Positions 25,609 to 34,614 of a stretch of DNA of 55,997 nt are shown here, one piece after another; positions within the stretch are counted from its first letter, which is position 1, and the number at the start of each line of letters is the position of its first letter. Location of the stretch: NCBI GenBank assembly GCA_947627115.1, contig CANQUQ010000015.1, forward strand, positions 1-55,997, read 5' to 3'. The notes under the pieces are model-generated. The model ran no database searches. It saw only the letters and a program-made list of their open reading frames with translations, and had not been told where the DNA came from. Source of the DNA: an uncultured Acetatifactor sp. GTDB lineage: Bacteria; Bacillota; Clostridia; Lachnospirales; Lachnospiraceae. A program made the translations under genes and the position numbers.

Positions 25609-26529
25609 CTATTTGCGGCGGTCTATCAGTGTCAGGATCAGTCTTTCCAAAAATTCATGATCACAGCCGACATTTTTCAGGTATTGCTCCACAGCCTCCT
25701 GCGACAGCTCTTCCACAGTCCTTTTTGCCTCCTCCAGGCCGTACAGCGTCACATAGGTCTGCTTATGGTTCTGTTCGTCGCTGCCGACGGTCTTCCCCAG
25801 CTCACTGCTGTCCCCTATCACATCCAGGATGTCGTCCTGTATCTGAAACGCCATACCGATATCCTCGGCGCAGCGCTCCAGCAGCCGGATCTGCTCCTCC
25901 GACGCGCCCGCCAGGACAGCCCCTATCTTCATGGACGCCACGATGAGCGCCCCCGTCTTGTGCTCATGAATGAACCGCAGCTGCTCGGCCGTCACGGGAA
26001 TTTCCCCGGCCTCCGCCTCTATATCCGCGGTCTGACCGCCTATCATTCCGTGAACGCCTGCCTTTTGGGCCAGCACGGAAAGCGCCCCGGCGATCCGCAG
26101 CAGCATCCCAGGATCCGTCCCGTCTGCAATCTCAAAGGCGCGCAGCGCCGTCTCAAAGGCGTAATTCAGCAGACCGTCGCCCGCCAGAATGCCCATGGTC
26201 TCCCCGTAGACCTTCCATGTCGTCTCTCTGCCTCTTCGGTATTCGTCGTTGTCCATAGCGGGCAGATCGTCATGCACCAGCGAGTACGTGTGGATCATCT
26301 CGATAGCCGCCAGAAAAGGCTCGATCTCCCTTCCCCTTCCGCCGCACATTCGGTAGGTTTCCAGCATCAGCATGGGCCTCAGCCTTTTGCCCCCCGCCAG
26401 GACGCTGTAATTCATCGCCTGCAGCACGGTCTTCTGCCGTCCCTCCTCCGCCGGCAGATAGCTCCTGATGATCTTCTCTATCTCCTGGGTCTTATTTTGA
26501 AGCAGCGCGTCAAACGTCTGTGTCTCCAT
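25609..26529 (-). CDS. ispA: Polyprenyl (geranyl/farnesyl) diphosphate synthase
   Basis: A 306-residue all-helical prenyltransferase that elongates DMAPP with IPP to geranyl/farnesyl diphosphate. The first Asp-rich motif is SLVHDDLPAMDND and the second is IQDDILDVIGD. GGKRLRP lies upstream and HEHKTGALI between. Two residues separate the first Asp pair and the next Asp, with a Pro as in bacterial FPP synthases. The start (GGAGGAATTGGACC-ATG) lies inside xseB, overlapping it by 20 nt, so the two are translationally linked. Confidence 0.96.
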   Translation of the reverse strand: METQTFDALLQNKTQEIEKIIRSYLPAEEGRQKTVLQAMNYSVLAGGKRLRPMLMLETYRMCGGRGREIEPFLAAIEMIHTYSLVHDDLPAMDNDEYRRGRETTWKVYGETMGILAGDGLLNYAFETALRAFEIADGTDPGMLLRIAGALSVLAQKAGVHGMIGGQTADIEAEAGEIPVTAEQLRFIHEHKTGALIVASMKIGAVLAGASEEQIRLLERCAEDIGMAFQIQDDILDVIGDSSELGKTVGSDEQNHKQTYVTLYGLEEAKRTVEELSQEAVEQYLKNVGCDHEFLERLILTLIDRRK

Positions 26530-26746
26530 GGTCCAATTCCTCCAGTTCTCCGGTCTCGCTCAGTTTCAGCACCTGCTTTTCCACTTTGTCGATCTGGTCG
26601 TTGCACTGCCTCAGGATCTCCACCCCCGCACTGTATGCCTTGAAGGCGTCTTCCAGGGATATCTCCTCCTGTTCCAGGACCCCTATGGTCTCCTCCAGAC
26701 GTTCAAAATTCTCCTCCAGACTGAACTCCTTTTGTTTTTCCGCCAT
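26510..26746 (-). CDS. xseB: Exodeoxyribonuclease VII small subunit
   Basis: A 78-residue two-helix protein with the family's SLEENFERLEETIGVLEQEE and SLEDAFKAYSAGVEILRQCN elements, then a lysine/acid-rich helix. It associates in several copies with XseA to degrade single-stranded DNA. The start at 26746 is fixed by AGGAGG; an upstream in-frame start lies before that site. It begins 13 nt after the xseA stop and overlaps ispA. Confidence 0.95.
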   Translation of the reverse strand: MAEKQKEFSLEENFERLEETIGVLEQEEISLEDAFKAYSAGVEILRQCNDQIDKVEKQVLKLSETGELEELDHGDTDV

Positions 26747-26759
26747 ATCCTTCCTCCTG

Positions 26760-27986
26760 TCAGATCCCATCCTCACTGTTTTCCGGACAGATCTCTTCTA
26801 CACGGGCCTTCAGGCTGCCGTCGCTCACCTGAACGGTGAGGAGCTGTCCCACCTGCGCCTGGGAAACGGACCGGACGTTCGCGCCGTCGCCGTCACAGAC
26901 ATAGGAATATCCGCTGTTGAGCTTTCCCAGGGGCGAGAGTCCCTTCAGCCGCTCCACGTAGAGCGCCAGCCGATGATGCCTCGCCTCCAGCAGCCGCCGC
27001 ATCCTTGTCTGGATCCTTTCCTCCGCAGCCAGAGCCTGCATACGCTTTTCGCGGATCTGTCCGGCAGGACTTTTCGCCTTCAGCCGGAGGCTGAGCCTTT
27101 CCGCACGGCCCCGCTTCTCGCGGAGCACTCCCGCCATGGCGCGATCCAGCTTCTCTCTGTAGGCCGACAGCCCTCCCAGTATCTCCCGGATGTCCGTTAC
27201 CGCCAGCTCCGCCGCAGCCGAGGGCGTGGGCGCCCGCAGATCCGACACAAAGTCGATGATCGTGGTGTCCGTCTCGTGGCCCACCGCGGAAATGATGGGA
27301 ACGGAGCAGTTGAATACCGCTTCCGCCACCTCGCGCTCATTAAAGGCCCACAGATCTTCTATGGAGCCTCCGCCTCTTCCCACGATCATCACATCCACGC
27401 CCAGCTGCTCCAGCGCGTGAATACCGTTCACAACGCTGGCGGCCGCTGCCTCTCCCTGCACGATCGCCGGATAGAGAATGATCTGGACATACGGATTGCG
27501 CCTTCCCGCGACCTGAATAATGTCGCGAACGGCGGCTCCGGTGGAGGCGGTGACCACGCCCAGCGTTCTGATGAAGCGCGGGATAGGACGCTTGTACTCC
27601 GCCGCGAACATCCCGGTCTCCTCCAGCTCCCGCTTCAGCCTTTCAAACTTTTCATAGAGAAGGCCGTTGCCGTCGAGAACGATCTGCTTGGCGTAAAGCT
27701 GATATTTTCCGTCGCGCTCATAGACATCCACCGTTCCCCCCACGATCACCTGCTGCCCCTGTTCCAAACGAAAAGAAAGACCCGAACGGTCTCTTACGAA
27801 CATGACACAGCCGATCGTACCCTTAGGGTCCTTTAAAGTAAAATAAATATGTCCAGAGGTGTGATATTTGCAGTTGCTGACCTCTCCCTTCACAAAGAGG
27901 CTCTGCAACAGATAATCCTGCGTGAACATATTTTTTATATAAGAATTCAATTGTCCTACCGTATATACGCTTCGAATCTCAATCAC
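26760..27986 (-). CDS. xseA: Exodeoxyribonuclease VII large subunit
   Basis: A 408-residue nuclease subunit. The N-terminal OB fold begins YTVGQLNSYIKNMFTQDYLL and includes VKGEVSNCKYHTSGHIYFTL. The catalytic region has RTLGVVTASTGAAVRDII, MIVGRGGGSIEDLWAFNE and SAVGHETDTTIIDFVSDLRA, followed by a coiled coil. Translation starts at a GTG that overlaps the nusB stop by 8 nt. folD, which lies between nusB and xseA in B. subtilis, is absent. Confidence 0.97.
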   Translation of the reverse strand: MIEIRSVYTVGQLNSYIKNMFTQDYLLQSLFVKGEVSNCKYHTSGHIYFTLKDPKGTIGCVMFVRDRSGLSFRLEQGQQVIVGGTVDVYERDGKYQLYAKQIVLDGNGLLYEKFERLKRELEETGMFAAEYKRPIPRFIRTLGVVTASTGAAVRDIIQVAGRRNPYVQIILYPAIVQGEAAAASVVNGIHALEQLGVDVMIVGRGGGSIEDLWAFNEREVAEAVFNCSVPIISAVGHETDTTIIDFVSDLRAPTPSAAAELAVTDIREILGGLSAYREKLDRAMAGVLREKRGRAERLSLRLKAKSPAGQIREKRMQALAAEERIQTRMRRLLEARHHRLALYVERLKGLSPLGKLNSGYSYVCDGDGANVRSVSQAQVGQLLTVQVSDGSLKARVEEICPENSEDGI

Positions 27987-28389
27987 CCTGCTTTAGAATT
28001 TTCGCGAGAATGGCATTCACGAAGCCTCCGGCATTCTCCTGCCCGAACTTTTTGGCGATCTCCACCGCTTCGTTGATCGCCACGCCCGCGGGGATATCAT
28101 CGTCATAGCGCATTTCAAACACGGCGAGCCGCAGAACGGTCAGCTCCACCTTTCCCATACGCGCCGTGCTCCATCCCTCCGTGTTGTCATTGATCAGTCT
28201 GTCTATCTCCGGCAGCCTTTCGCAGACTGCCCGGCATCTTGCCTCAATATATCCGATCTCATCGGGGGATCCCTGATTCTCGCTGTCTTCAAAGAACAGC
28301 CTTATCTGATCGGGCATGTCCGCCGGATCGTGGAATTCCACGCGGAACAAAAGCATAAATACCCGTTCTCTTTGCTCATGTCGTCCCAT
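27979..28389 (-). CDS. nusB: Transcription antitermination factor NusB
   Basis: A 136-residue RNA-binding helical protein that joins NusE/S10 in rRNA antitermination complexes. Features are the RHEQRERVFMLLFRVEF opening and GKVELTVLRLAVFEMRYDDD. AINEAVEIAKKFGQENAGGF and VNAILAKI close the protein. It is short but complete. It lies 41 nt after the asp23-like gene and overlaps xseA. Confidence 0.95.
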   Translation of the reverse strand: MGRHEQRERVFMLLFRVEFHDPADMPDQIRLFFEDSENQGSPDEIGYIEARCRAVCERLPEIDRLINDNTEGWSTARMGKVELTVLRLAVFEMRYDDDIPAGVAINEAVEIAKKFGQENAGGFVNAILAKILKQGD

Positions 28390-28430
28390 TTGTGCTTGAT
28401 CTTCCCTCTGCCAATTTCAATGCCCCGCTG

Positions 28431-28841
28431 TCAGGCCTTTACCTTTACTCCCGCAATGCGGATGTTCACATCCGTACAGTTCAACCCTGTCATATTCTCG
28501 ATCGCCGACTTTACCTTTGTCTGCACCGCCTGACAGGTGGCCGGAATATTGTATCCGTACTCCATGATGACAGCCAGATCCACGGTCACGTTGCCCTCCA
28601 GCACGTCGACTCTCACGCCCTTGGTGAGCTTCTTCATGCCCACCTTGCTCATGAGCTCGTTGGTGATAGTGCCCACCATGGCGCTGACGCCGTCCACCTC
28701 CGTAGCCGCAAGGGAGGCGATCATGGCAACCACATCATCCGCGATCTGTACCACACCTACATTTTCCTCTTTCTTAAGGATGACCGTATTCTGCTCTTCC
28801 GCAGTTCTTCTCTCCGTCTTCCTGTCCGCTCTTCTCGCCAT
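28431..28841 (-). CDS. Asp23/Gls24 family envelope stress protein
   Basis: A 136-residue protein of the Asp23/Gls24 family (B. subtilis YqhY-like). It has GVVQIADDVVAMIASLAATEV, the central VDLAVIMEYGYNIPATCQAV element and a C-terminal TDVNIRIAGVKV. Members are cytoplasmic or membrane-associated; YqhY has been connected with control of acetyl-CoA carboxylase. The placement just before nusB matches Bacillus. A good promoter lies at 28878-28905, so a transcription unit probably begins here. Confidence 0.93.
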   Translation of the reverse strand: MARRADRKTERRTAEEQNTVILKKEENVGVVQIADDVVAMIASLAATEVDGVSAMVGTITNELMSKVGMKKLTKGVRVDVLEGNVTVDLAVIMEYGYNIPATCQAVQTKVKSAIENMTGLNCTDVNIRIAGVKVKA

Positions 28842-28877
28842 TGATCATTACTCCTTTAAATTTGGATAAAAATTCTA

Positions 28878-28905
28878 TCTATAGAGAGTATACCACACCT
28901 GTCAA
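28878..28905 (-). promoter_or_regulatory. Sigma-A promoter of the asp23-nusB-xse-isp unit
   Basis: TTGACA (28905-28900) and TATAGA (28883-28878) on the minus strand are 16 nt apart. They overlap the 3' end of the upstream transglutaminase gene. Confidence 0.7.
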
Positions 28906-30176
28906 TCATTTGTCACCCAAAATGTAAGCGACATCTGGACGGGATTCTGGGTGTAGCCCACAGTGCCACCGCCGCCGTCGAAATAGTTGAAGATCTCCTG
29001 GTCGGTGATCAGCGCGGAGACCACCTTGTCATAGCAGTCCCGATTCGCACATTTCACCGTTATGTCACTCCTGCCCTGCTCCAATGCCCTTGCAAAAAGA
29101 GCCGACATCCGGTCTCTCTCGTAATCCGTGAACAGGGCTCCCTCCCGCACATAATAGTTGGCCGCCGTGTCAACGCACACGGGCACCGTCATCCTGTCGT
29201 CCAGGGTATGGGTGCGCAGCAGCTCCTCCGTCGTCACATTCAGATAATCATAATTGACTTCAGGTATGGCAGTCCCCTCCGGCACGTCACTGTCCCCGTC
29301 CGGCTGGTAGGAGGCATCTCCCCACGTGGTGTCCACATAATAATAGCTGCCGTCCACGTTCACAAGATTCCATGCATGCCCCTCACCGTTGGGGACCGTT
29401 CCCAGGATCAGCGCGCACTCCACGCCCAGACGGTTGAGCAGGTACTGTGTCGCCTTGGCATAGCCCTGACAGACCGACCTGTGATTCACAAAGACCGAAT
29501 AAATATTCTGATTGTCCGGGGCATCCAGCTGATAGTCCGTGGCCCTTATCAGCGTATCGTACACATACTTTACCTTATCGTACTCGGAGGCAGAGCCGTC
29601 GATACCGTCCAGGATCTTCCGGACCTCCGTCTGTATCCTGTCATACCGGCGTTTCACCGTCTCAAGATCCGAGGTATACCTGCCTGAAAATTCTATGGCC
29701 AAAATATCCTCGCTCCGCCCGAATCTGGTATATTTTGTATAGGAGTACCCCTCCACATAAAAAAGCTCCGGATGATCGTTCATCACACACTGGAAGATCC
29801 TGTCGAGGTCGACCTCGTCCAGCCCCGCCGCCAGACCTTCCCCGGAAAGCTTCACCTCCGTCTGATAACCGCCCAGTATCTGCTCCATGTCATGATACCA
29901 GACCCGCTCCGCATCGTTCAGATCCGCCAGCGCAAAACCGCTGCCGTCCTCCAGAAAGCAGCACCGGCTCCCGTCAGCGGCCCCGGCCTCCGCCTCAGGC
30001 GCCGCCCCTTTTTCCGATGCCCCGGCGCCGTCGGATACCGGGCCCGACGCAGCCTGTCCGTCCTCATACTGCAAGCCGAAGTCTCTTGGGCTCTCCTCCA
30101 ACAGCACGTCCGAACATCCGCCAAGGAGCAGGACAGACAATATGCAGAGTATTCCGCTCTGAAGCCTTCTCTTCAT
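28902..30176 (-). CDS. Transglutaminase-domain lipoprotein
   Basis: A 424-residue predicted lipoprotein with an LLLGGC lipobox, then a low-complexity Ala/Gly/Glu linker. A transglutaminase-like core follows: catalytic Cys in HRSVCQGYAKATQYLL, His in GEGHAWNLV and Asp in YYYVDTTWGD. These domains act as surface cysteine peptidases or crosslinkers. The upstream helical DLDRIFQCVMNDHPELFYVEGY element also occurs in the protein at 38641-40251, so the two are paralogs. ATG at 30176 is preferred; AAGGAG lies 12 nt upstream, and a GTG at 30188 abuts that site. The C-terminal 100 residues are not recognised. Confidence 0.85.
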   Translation of the reverse strand: MKRRLQSGILCILSVLLLGGCSDVLLEESPRDFGLQYEDGQAASGPVSDGAGASEKGAAPEAEAGAADGSRCCFLEDGSGFALADLNDAERVWYHDMEQILGGYQTEVKLSGEGLAAGLDEVDLDRIFQCVMNDHPELFYVEGYSYTKYTRFGRSEDILAIEFSGRYTSDLETVKRRYDRIQTEVRKILDGIDGSASEYDKVKYVYDTLIRATDYQLDAPDNQNIYSVFVNHRSVCQGYAKATQYLLNRLGVECALILGTVPNGEGHAWNLVNVDGSYYYVDTTWGDASYQPDGDSDVPEGTAIPEVNYDYLNVTTEELLRTHTLDDRMTVPVCVDTAANYYVREGALFTDYERDRMSALFARALEQGRSDITVKCANRDCYDKVVSALITDQEIFNYFDGGGGTVGYTQNPVQMSLTFWVTND

Positions 30177-30191
30177 CGGCAACTTCACTCC

Positions 30192-31787
30192 TTAATCTCT
30201 TCCGAACTCGGTCAGCTCCAGACCCTTGTTGCGGTCCAGAGTCATGCCGATGCTCCAAGAATTCACGAACAGCAGCAACGGGTTCCCCTTCCTGTCCTTC
30301 ACCTTTTTCATGTCGGAGGTGCCCACCAGCTTATCCAGATCCACCTGATCCTTGTTCTCTATCCAGCGAATGTGCTCATAGGGCAGATTCTCCATGCGGA
30401 TCTCCACATTGTATTCATTCTTCAGCCTGTACTTCAGCACATCGAACTGCAGGACGCCGACCACGCCCACAATGATCTCCTCCAGACCCGAATTCAGCTC
30501 CTGAAAGATCTGAATGGCTCCTTCCTGCGCGATCTGTTCGATGCCCTTCACGAACTGCTTCCGCTTCATGGTATCCACCTGGCGCACTCTTGCAAAATGC
30601 TCCGGGGCAAAGGTCGGGATCCCCTCATACCGGAACTTGTCCTTCGGCATGCACAGTGTGTCGCCGATGGAGAAGATGCCCGGATCAAAGACGCCTATGA
30701 TATCTCCCGCATAGGCCTCGGTCAGGATCTTCCTCTCGTCCGCCATGATCTGCTGGGGCTGGGACAGACGCATGACCTTGCCGCCCTGCACATGCCGGAC
30801 CTCCATCTGCGCGTCAAATCTGCCGGAGCAGATACGCATGAACGCGATCCTGTCCCGGTGTGCCTTATTCATGTTGGCCTGTATTTTGAACACGAACGCG
30901 CTGAACTCGTTCTCCACCGGATCTATCAGGCCCACGTCCGCCCTCCTGGGCAGAGGCGCCGTCGCCATCTCCAGAAAATGCTTTAAGAAGATCTCCACTC
31001 CGAAATTGGTGAGGGCCGAACCAAAGCACACGGGAGTCAGCTCTCCCTTTCTCACCAGCTCCAGGTCGAACTCCGCACTGGCGCCGTCCAGGAGTTCGAT
31101 CTCCTCCAGCAGCTTGTCCGCCGCTTCCTCACCGATCATCTCCCTGAGGTGTCCCTCGTCCTGCACCGGGATCTCGGTGGCGGTTCCCTCCTTCGTCCCC
31201 TTCTCCGTGTCCGCGTAGGAGATCACGCACCGTTTTTCCCTGTCATAGACGCCCTTGAAATTCTTTCCCGAACCGATAGGCCAGTTCACGGGGCAGGTGG
31301 CTATTCCCAGTTCTTTCTCTATGTCGTCCAGCAGATCGAAGGTGTCGTTGGCGTCCCGGTCCATCTTGTTGATGAAGGTGAAGATAGGTATCTTGCGCAT
31401 GACACAGACCTTGAACAGCTTTCGGGTCTGAGCCTCCACTCCCTTGGACGCATCAATGACCATGACGGCCGAGTCCGCCGCCATCAGAGTGCGGTAGGTA
31501 TCCTCGGAAAAGTCCTGATGTCCCGGTGTATCCAATATATTGATGCAATAGCCGTCATACTCGAACTGCAGCACCGAGGAGGTGACGGAAATACCTCTCT
31601 CCTTCTCGATCTCCATCCAGTCAGACACTGCATGTCTCGCCGTCGCCTTCCCCTTGACGCTTCCCGCCAGGTTGATGGCCCCTCCGTAGAGCAGGAACTT
31701 CTCGGTCAGTGTAGTCTTGCCCGCATCCGGGTGCGAAATGATCGCAAAGGTGCGGCGACGGTTGATTTCTTCTGTGCGATTGCCCAT
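30192..31787 (-). CDS. prfC: Peptide chain release factor 3
   Basis: A 531-residue GTPase that recycles RF1/RF2 from the ribosome. G1 SHPDAGKTTLTEKFLLYGGA, G3 LDTPGHQDFSEDTYRTL and G4 INKMDRDAND are RF3-type. KGVEAQTRKLFKVC and the C-terminal VGVLQFDVLKYRLKNEYNV are diagnostic. The start at 31787 has GGAGG upstream at long spacing; the open frame upstream runs through the deoB gene and is not coding. The start lies 2 nt after the deoB stop codon. Confidence 0.96.
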   Translation of the reverse strand: MGNRTEEINRRRTFAIISHPDAGKTTLTEKFLLYGGAINLAGSVKGKATARHAVSDWMEIEKERGISVTSSVLQFEYDGYCINILDTPGHQDFSEDTYRTLMAADSAVMVIDASKGVEAQTRKLFKVCVMRKIPIFTFINKMDRDANDTFDLLDDIEKELGIATCPVNWPIGSGKNFKGVYDREKRCVISYADTEKGTKEGTATEIPVQDEGHLREMIGEEAADKLLEEIELLDGASAEFDLELVRKGELTPVCFGSALTNFGVEIFLKHFLEMATAPLPRRADVGLIDPVENEFSAFVFKIQANMNKAHRDRIAFMRICSGRFDAQMEVRHVQGGKVMRLSQPQQIMADERKILTEAYAGDIIGVFDPGIFSIGDTLCMPKDKFRYEGIPTFAPEHFARVRQVDTMKRKQFVKGIEQIAQEGAIQIFQELNSGLEEIIVGVVGVLQFDVLKYRLKNEYNVEIRMENLPYEHIRWIENKDQVDLDKLVGTSDMKKVKDRKGNPLLLFVNSWSIGMTLDRNKGLELTEFGRD

Positions 31788-31789
31788 TT

Positions 31790-32953
31790 TTATTCTATAT
31801 CCTCCAACATGCCCTCGCCCGAAAAGGCGGGCGTAATACCAAAATATTGTAACACAGTTGCCCCTATATCTGCAAAGGTTTTCCGCGTGCCCAGATTCCG
31901 GCCCCTGATCCTGCTGCCATACATGAGAAAGGGCGTATACTCCCTGGTGTGATCCGTGGTGGCGGTGTATGCAGGATCGCATCCGTGGTCCGCAGTGAGC
32001 ATCAGCACGTCGTCCTCCCGCATTTTGCTCAGGAGCAGCGGCAGGCTTCGGTCAAAATCGCTCAGCGCCTCAGCGTATCCGTCCACGTCTCTTCGATGCC
32101 CGTAAAGCATATCGAAATCCACCAGATTGACAAAGCAGAGACCTTCAAAATCCCTGTCAAGATATTCCAGCGTCCGCCGGATCCCCTCTGCGTTCCCGCC
32201 TGTGTATACGGCTTCCGTAATACCCTTCCCCGCAAAAATATCCCGGATCTTGCCCACGGCGATCACATCCCTGCCGTTCTCCTGCAGCTGGTCCAGCATG
32301 GTGACGGAGGGAGGCTGCATGGAAAAGTCATGGCGGCGGGAGGTCCTTGTGTAGCTGCCGTGCTCACCGACGAACGGTCTGGCTATCACTCTTCCCACCC
32401 CGTGCTCTCCCGTCAGGATCTCTCTGGCGATCCGGCAGTAGTCATACAGCTTCTCCACGGGCACCACATCCTCGTGGGCCGCGATCTGAAATACGCTGTC
32501 GGCGGACGTATACACGATCAGATCTCCCGTGCGCACATGCTCGTCTCCGTAATCGCGTATCACATCCGTCCCGGAATAGGGAAGATTGCAGAGTATCCCC
32601 CGGCCCGTCCTCTCCCGGAAGGGGGCCAGCACCTCCTCCGGAAAGCCCTGCGGATATGTCGGCAGCGGCCGCGGGGAATATATGCCGGCGATCTCCCAAT
32701 GCCCGATGGTCGTATCCTTCCCGTGGGAGGCCTCCCTCATTCGGGCGATCACCGCTTCCGGGGCATCGCCCTTCTCTCCCGCCTCTACGCCGTCTATCTG
32801 AAACAGTCCCAGCTTTTTTAAATTGGGAACGCAAAAATACGGACTTGAGGACACGCTCCTTAAGGTGTTCACGTTTATGTCACCGTAAGAAGCCGCGTCC
32901 TCCATCTCTCCGATTCCAAAGCTGTCCAAGACGATCAGAAATATTCTTTTCAT
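31790..32953 (-). CDS. deoB: Phosphopentomutase
   Basis: A 387-residue alkaline-phosphatase-superfamily enzyme interconverting ribose or deoxyribose 1- and 5-phosphates in nucleoside salvage. Features are KRIFLIVLDSFGIGEMEDAA with the first metal-binding Asp, and the phosphorylated Thr region SHGKDTTIGHWEI. LVDFDMLYGHRRDVDGYAEAL and LTADHGCDPAYTATTDHTRE with the remaining metal ligands follow. AAAGGACAG precedes the ATG. No other nucleoside gene adjoins. Its position, with prfC, between spoIIIAH and asp23 is where many Firmicutes carry accB-accC. Confidence 0.96.
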   Translation of the reverse strand: MKRIFLIVLDSFGIGEMEDAASYGDINVNTLRSVSSSPYFCVPNLKKLGLFQIDGVEAGEKGDAPEAVIARMREASHGKDTTIGHWEIAGIYSPRPLPTYPQGFPEEVLAPFRERTGRGILCNLPYSGTDVIRDYGDEHVRTGDLIVYTSADSVFQIAAHEDVVPVEKLYDYCRIAREILTGEHGVGRVIARPFVGEHGSYTRTSRRHDFSMQPPSVTMLDQLQENGRDVIAVGKIRDIFAGKGITEAVYTGGNAEGIRRTLEYLDRDFEGLCFVNLVDFDMLYGHRRDVDGYAEALSDFDRSLPLLLSKMREDDVLMLTADHGCDPAYTATTDHTREYTPFLMYGSRIRGRNLGTRKTFADIGATVLQYFGITPAFSGEGMLEDIE

Positions 32954-32985
32954 GATATCTTCTGTCCTTTCGCAATGATATGTAA

Positions 32986-32994
32986 AGTATACCA
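32986..32994 (-). promoter_or_regulatory. Possible extended -10 promoter for deoB
   Basis: TGGTATACT on the minus strand is an extended -10 sequence 33 nt before the deoB start. No convincing -35 box lies at the proper distance. Confidence 0.4.
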
Positions 32995-33029
32995 TAATTT
33001 CCCGGCAATTTATACCAATTTTTAGATTA

Positions 33030-33066
33030 TGAAATACGGCTCATTTAAATCGTGAGATACGGCTCA
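33030..33066 (-). repeat. Duplicated 14-bp hairpin-forming element at the end of spoIIIAH
   Basis: TGAGCCGTATCTCA (33066-33053) and TGAGCCGTATTTCA (33043-33030) repeat at a 23-nt interval on the minus strand. The first includes the spoIIIAH stop codon. Each can form a small hairpin (TGAG with CTCA), and a T/A-rich stretch follows the second, so it may act as a weak terminator. Confidence 0.5.
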
Positions 33067-33834
33067 CTGCACCACGGTGCTGATAATGATATTTTCGGCC
33101 GGTATGTCTGTCTTACGCTTTACGATATCCTCTATCTGGGCCCGCATCACATCGTCCAGCGCGGCTTCGTTCACCACCACGTCCACCGCGTCCCCGTTGA
33201 TGCTCACCACCACGTCGCTGAAGCCCTTTGCCTCCAGAAGTATTTCCGCCGCCGCTTCCTTCTCCGCGATCTCCGTCATCTTTACCATGCTGTCCACGGC
33301 TGCCTGCTTTTGTTCGTCCGTGAGTCCCGTGCTGTTGATGATCTCCAGCAGAGTCTCCTTGTTGCGCGCCCTGGTCTGCTCCTTCAAAAGCTTTGCCTCG
33401 GAGAGTACCATTGTCACGTCGCTGCCGGAGGTGAACACGGCTTCTCCCGGAATTTCATCTTCATCAGGAGTCGCTTCCGCCACCTGAGTGGCGTCGGTCA
33501 CATCGGCGACGCCGGCGCCGTCCGTCAGATCCGTGCTCAGATAATCGTCCACGTGCGTGCCCTCCAGCTCGGAATCAAGACTTTCGATATCATTGGTCTC
33601 ATTGCCCAGCAGGTCCTCCTCGGACAGATCCAGCAGTCCGTCAGCCGTATAGTTTTCGGCAAACACTTCATCGGAATCCACGGTGCTCGTACCGTCCGTG
33701 TAATCGATGTCGTCGTTCACTGTCAGATAATCCTCCTCAAGACCTGTTCCCGCGAACTGCAGATATCCTGCGATCGCGATCATGATCGCCAGGGCCGTTA
33801 TCATCAGCTGGTTCTTTTTGATCAGGTTTTTCAC
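33064..33834 (-). CDS. spoIIIAH: Stage III sporulation protein AH
   Basis: A 256-residue mother-cell membrane protein. It has an N-terminal membrane helix (about residues 9-28), a long acidic linker (about 32-130) and a C-terminal ring-forming domain with EAKLLKEQTRARNKETLLEI, TEIAEKEAAAEILLEAKGF and ADVVV-like strands. In Bacillus and Clostridium it pairs with forespore SpoIIQ across the septum to build the feeding channel. The start is GTG with GAGGAT upstream. It is the last gene of the spoIIIA operon. Confidence 0.95.
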   Translation of the reverse strand: MKNLIKKNQLMITALAIMIAIAGYLQFAGTGLEEDYLTVNDDIDYTDGTSTVDSDEVFAENYTADGLLDLSEEDLLGNETNDIESLDSELEGTHVDDYLSTDLTDGAGVADVTDATQVAEATPDEDEIPGEAVFTSGSDVTMVLSEAKLLKEQTRARNKETLLEIINSTGLTDEQKQAAVDSMVKMTEIAEKEAAAEILLEAKGFSDVVVSINGDAVDVVVNEAALDDVMRAQIEDIVKRKTDIPAENIIISTVVQ

Positions 33835-33898
33835 TTTTTATCCTCTCTTTGCATTTTTACTAGTTTATTGTATGAGCTGTCTGATATAGATATGCGTA

Positions 33899-34585
33899 CT
33901 ACTTTGTCTCCATCTTCACCACCGATACCTTGTGGGCCTCCACGCCGAACAGCGCCTGTACGATCGCGGTCACGGTCCGTTTCACCGTGCCCTCCTCGGC
34001 GCCCTCCGCCACCACCAGGACGCCTTCTATCTCAGGCGTCAGCGTCTTCACCACATAAGGTTCGCTGTCCGACCCTGTAGAGCGGTACACCACGCTGTCT
34101 CCCGCCTCCACCTGACTGACGCTCCTGCTGCCTCCCTGGGAGTCCGCTTCGTTGGTAGCCTGCCGGGAAAGCGGCGTCTCCCGCTCTACCACAAGCTCTC
34201 TGGACGCCTTCAGCGTGATCATTACCCGCACCTGGCCCACACCCGACACTTTGGAGAGCGCCTGGGTGAGCCGCTGTTCCATAAAGGCCACGTACTCCGT
34301 CTCGGAAAGCTCCTGGGGCAAGGCTTCCGTCCTGTCCTCCGCCCCGTCCGTCTCCTGCTGCCGCTTTGTCAGGGGATCCGTCCCCGCGCCGTCATCTTCC
34401 TTCCCGCCCTTATCCATGGGCATGGCAATGATGAACAGCAGCACTCCGGACAATACCAGCACGATCAGATTGTCCCGCCGGAACCATTTCCCCGGCTTTT
34501 TTTCCTTTATCCTCTGTTTCCATTCCTCCAGCCTGAGCCACTGCGGCGGAAATTTTTCTGCCTTCTTTCCTGCTTTCTCATCCAT
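33899..34585 (-). CDS. spoIIIAG: Stage III sporulation protein AG
   Basis: A 228-residue protein with one membrane helix (about residues 40-56), a charged linker and a ring-building domain. The domain begins YVAFMEQRLTQALSKVSGVG and contains QVRVMITLKASRELVVERE and PEIEGVLVVAEGAEEGTVKR. SpoIIIAG forms a large secretin-like ring in the outer forespore membrane. The order and spacing with AF and AH are the standard operon arrangement. Confidence 0.95.
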   Translation of the reverse strand: MDEKAGKKAEKFPPQWLRLEEWKQRIKEKKPGKWFRRDNLIVLVLSGVLLFIIAMPMDKGGKEDDGAGTDPLTKRQQETDGAEDRTEALPQELSETEYVAFMEQRLTQALSKVSGVGQVRVMITLKASRELVVERETPLSRQATNEADSQGGSRSVSQVEAGDSVVYRSTGSDSEPYVVKTLTPEIEGVLVVAEGAEEGTVKRTVTAIVQALFGVEAHKVSVVKMETK

Positions 34586-34614
34586 CCCGTTTTCCTCCTC
34601 GCCATACGCTCATA

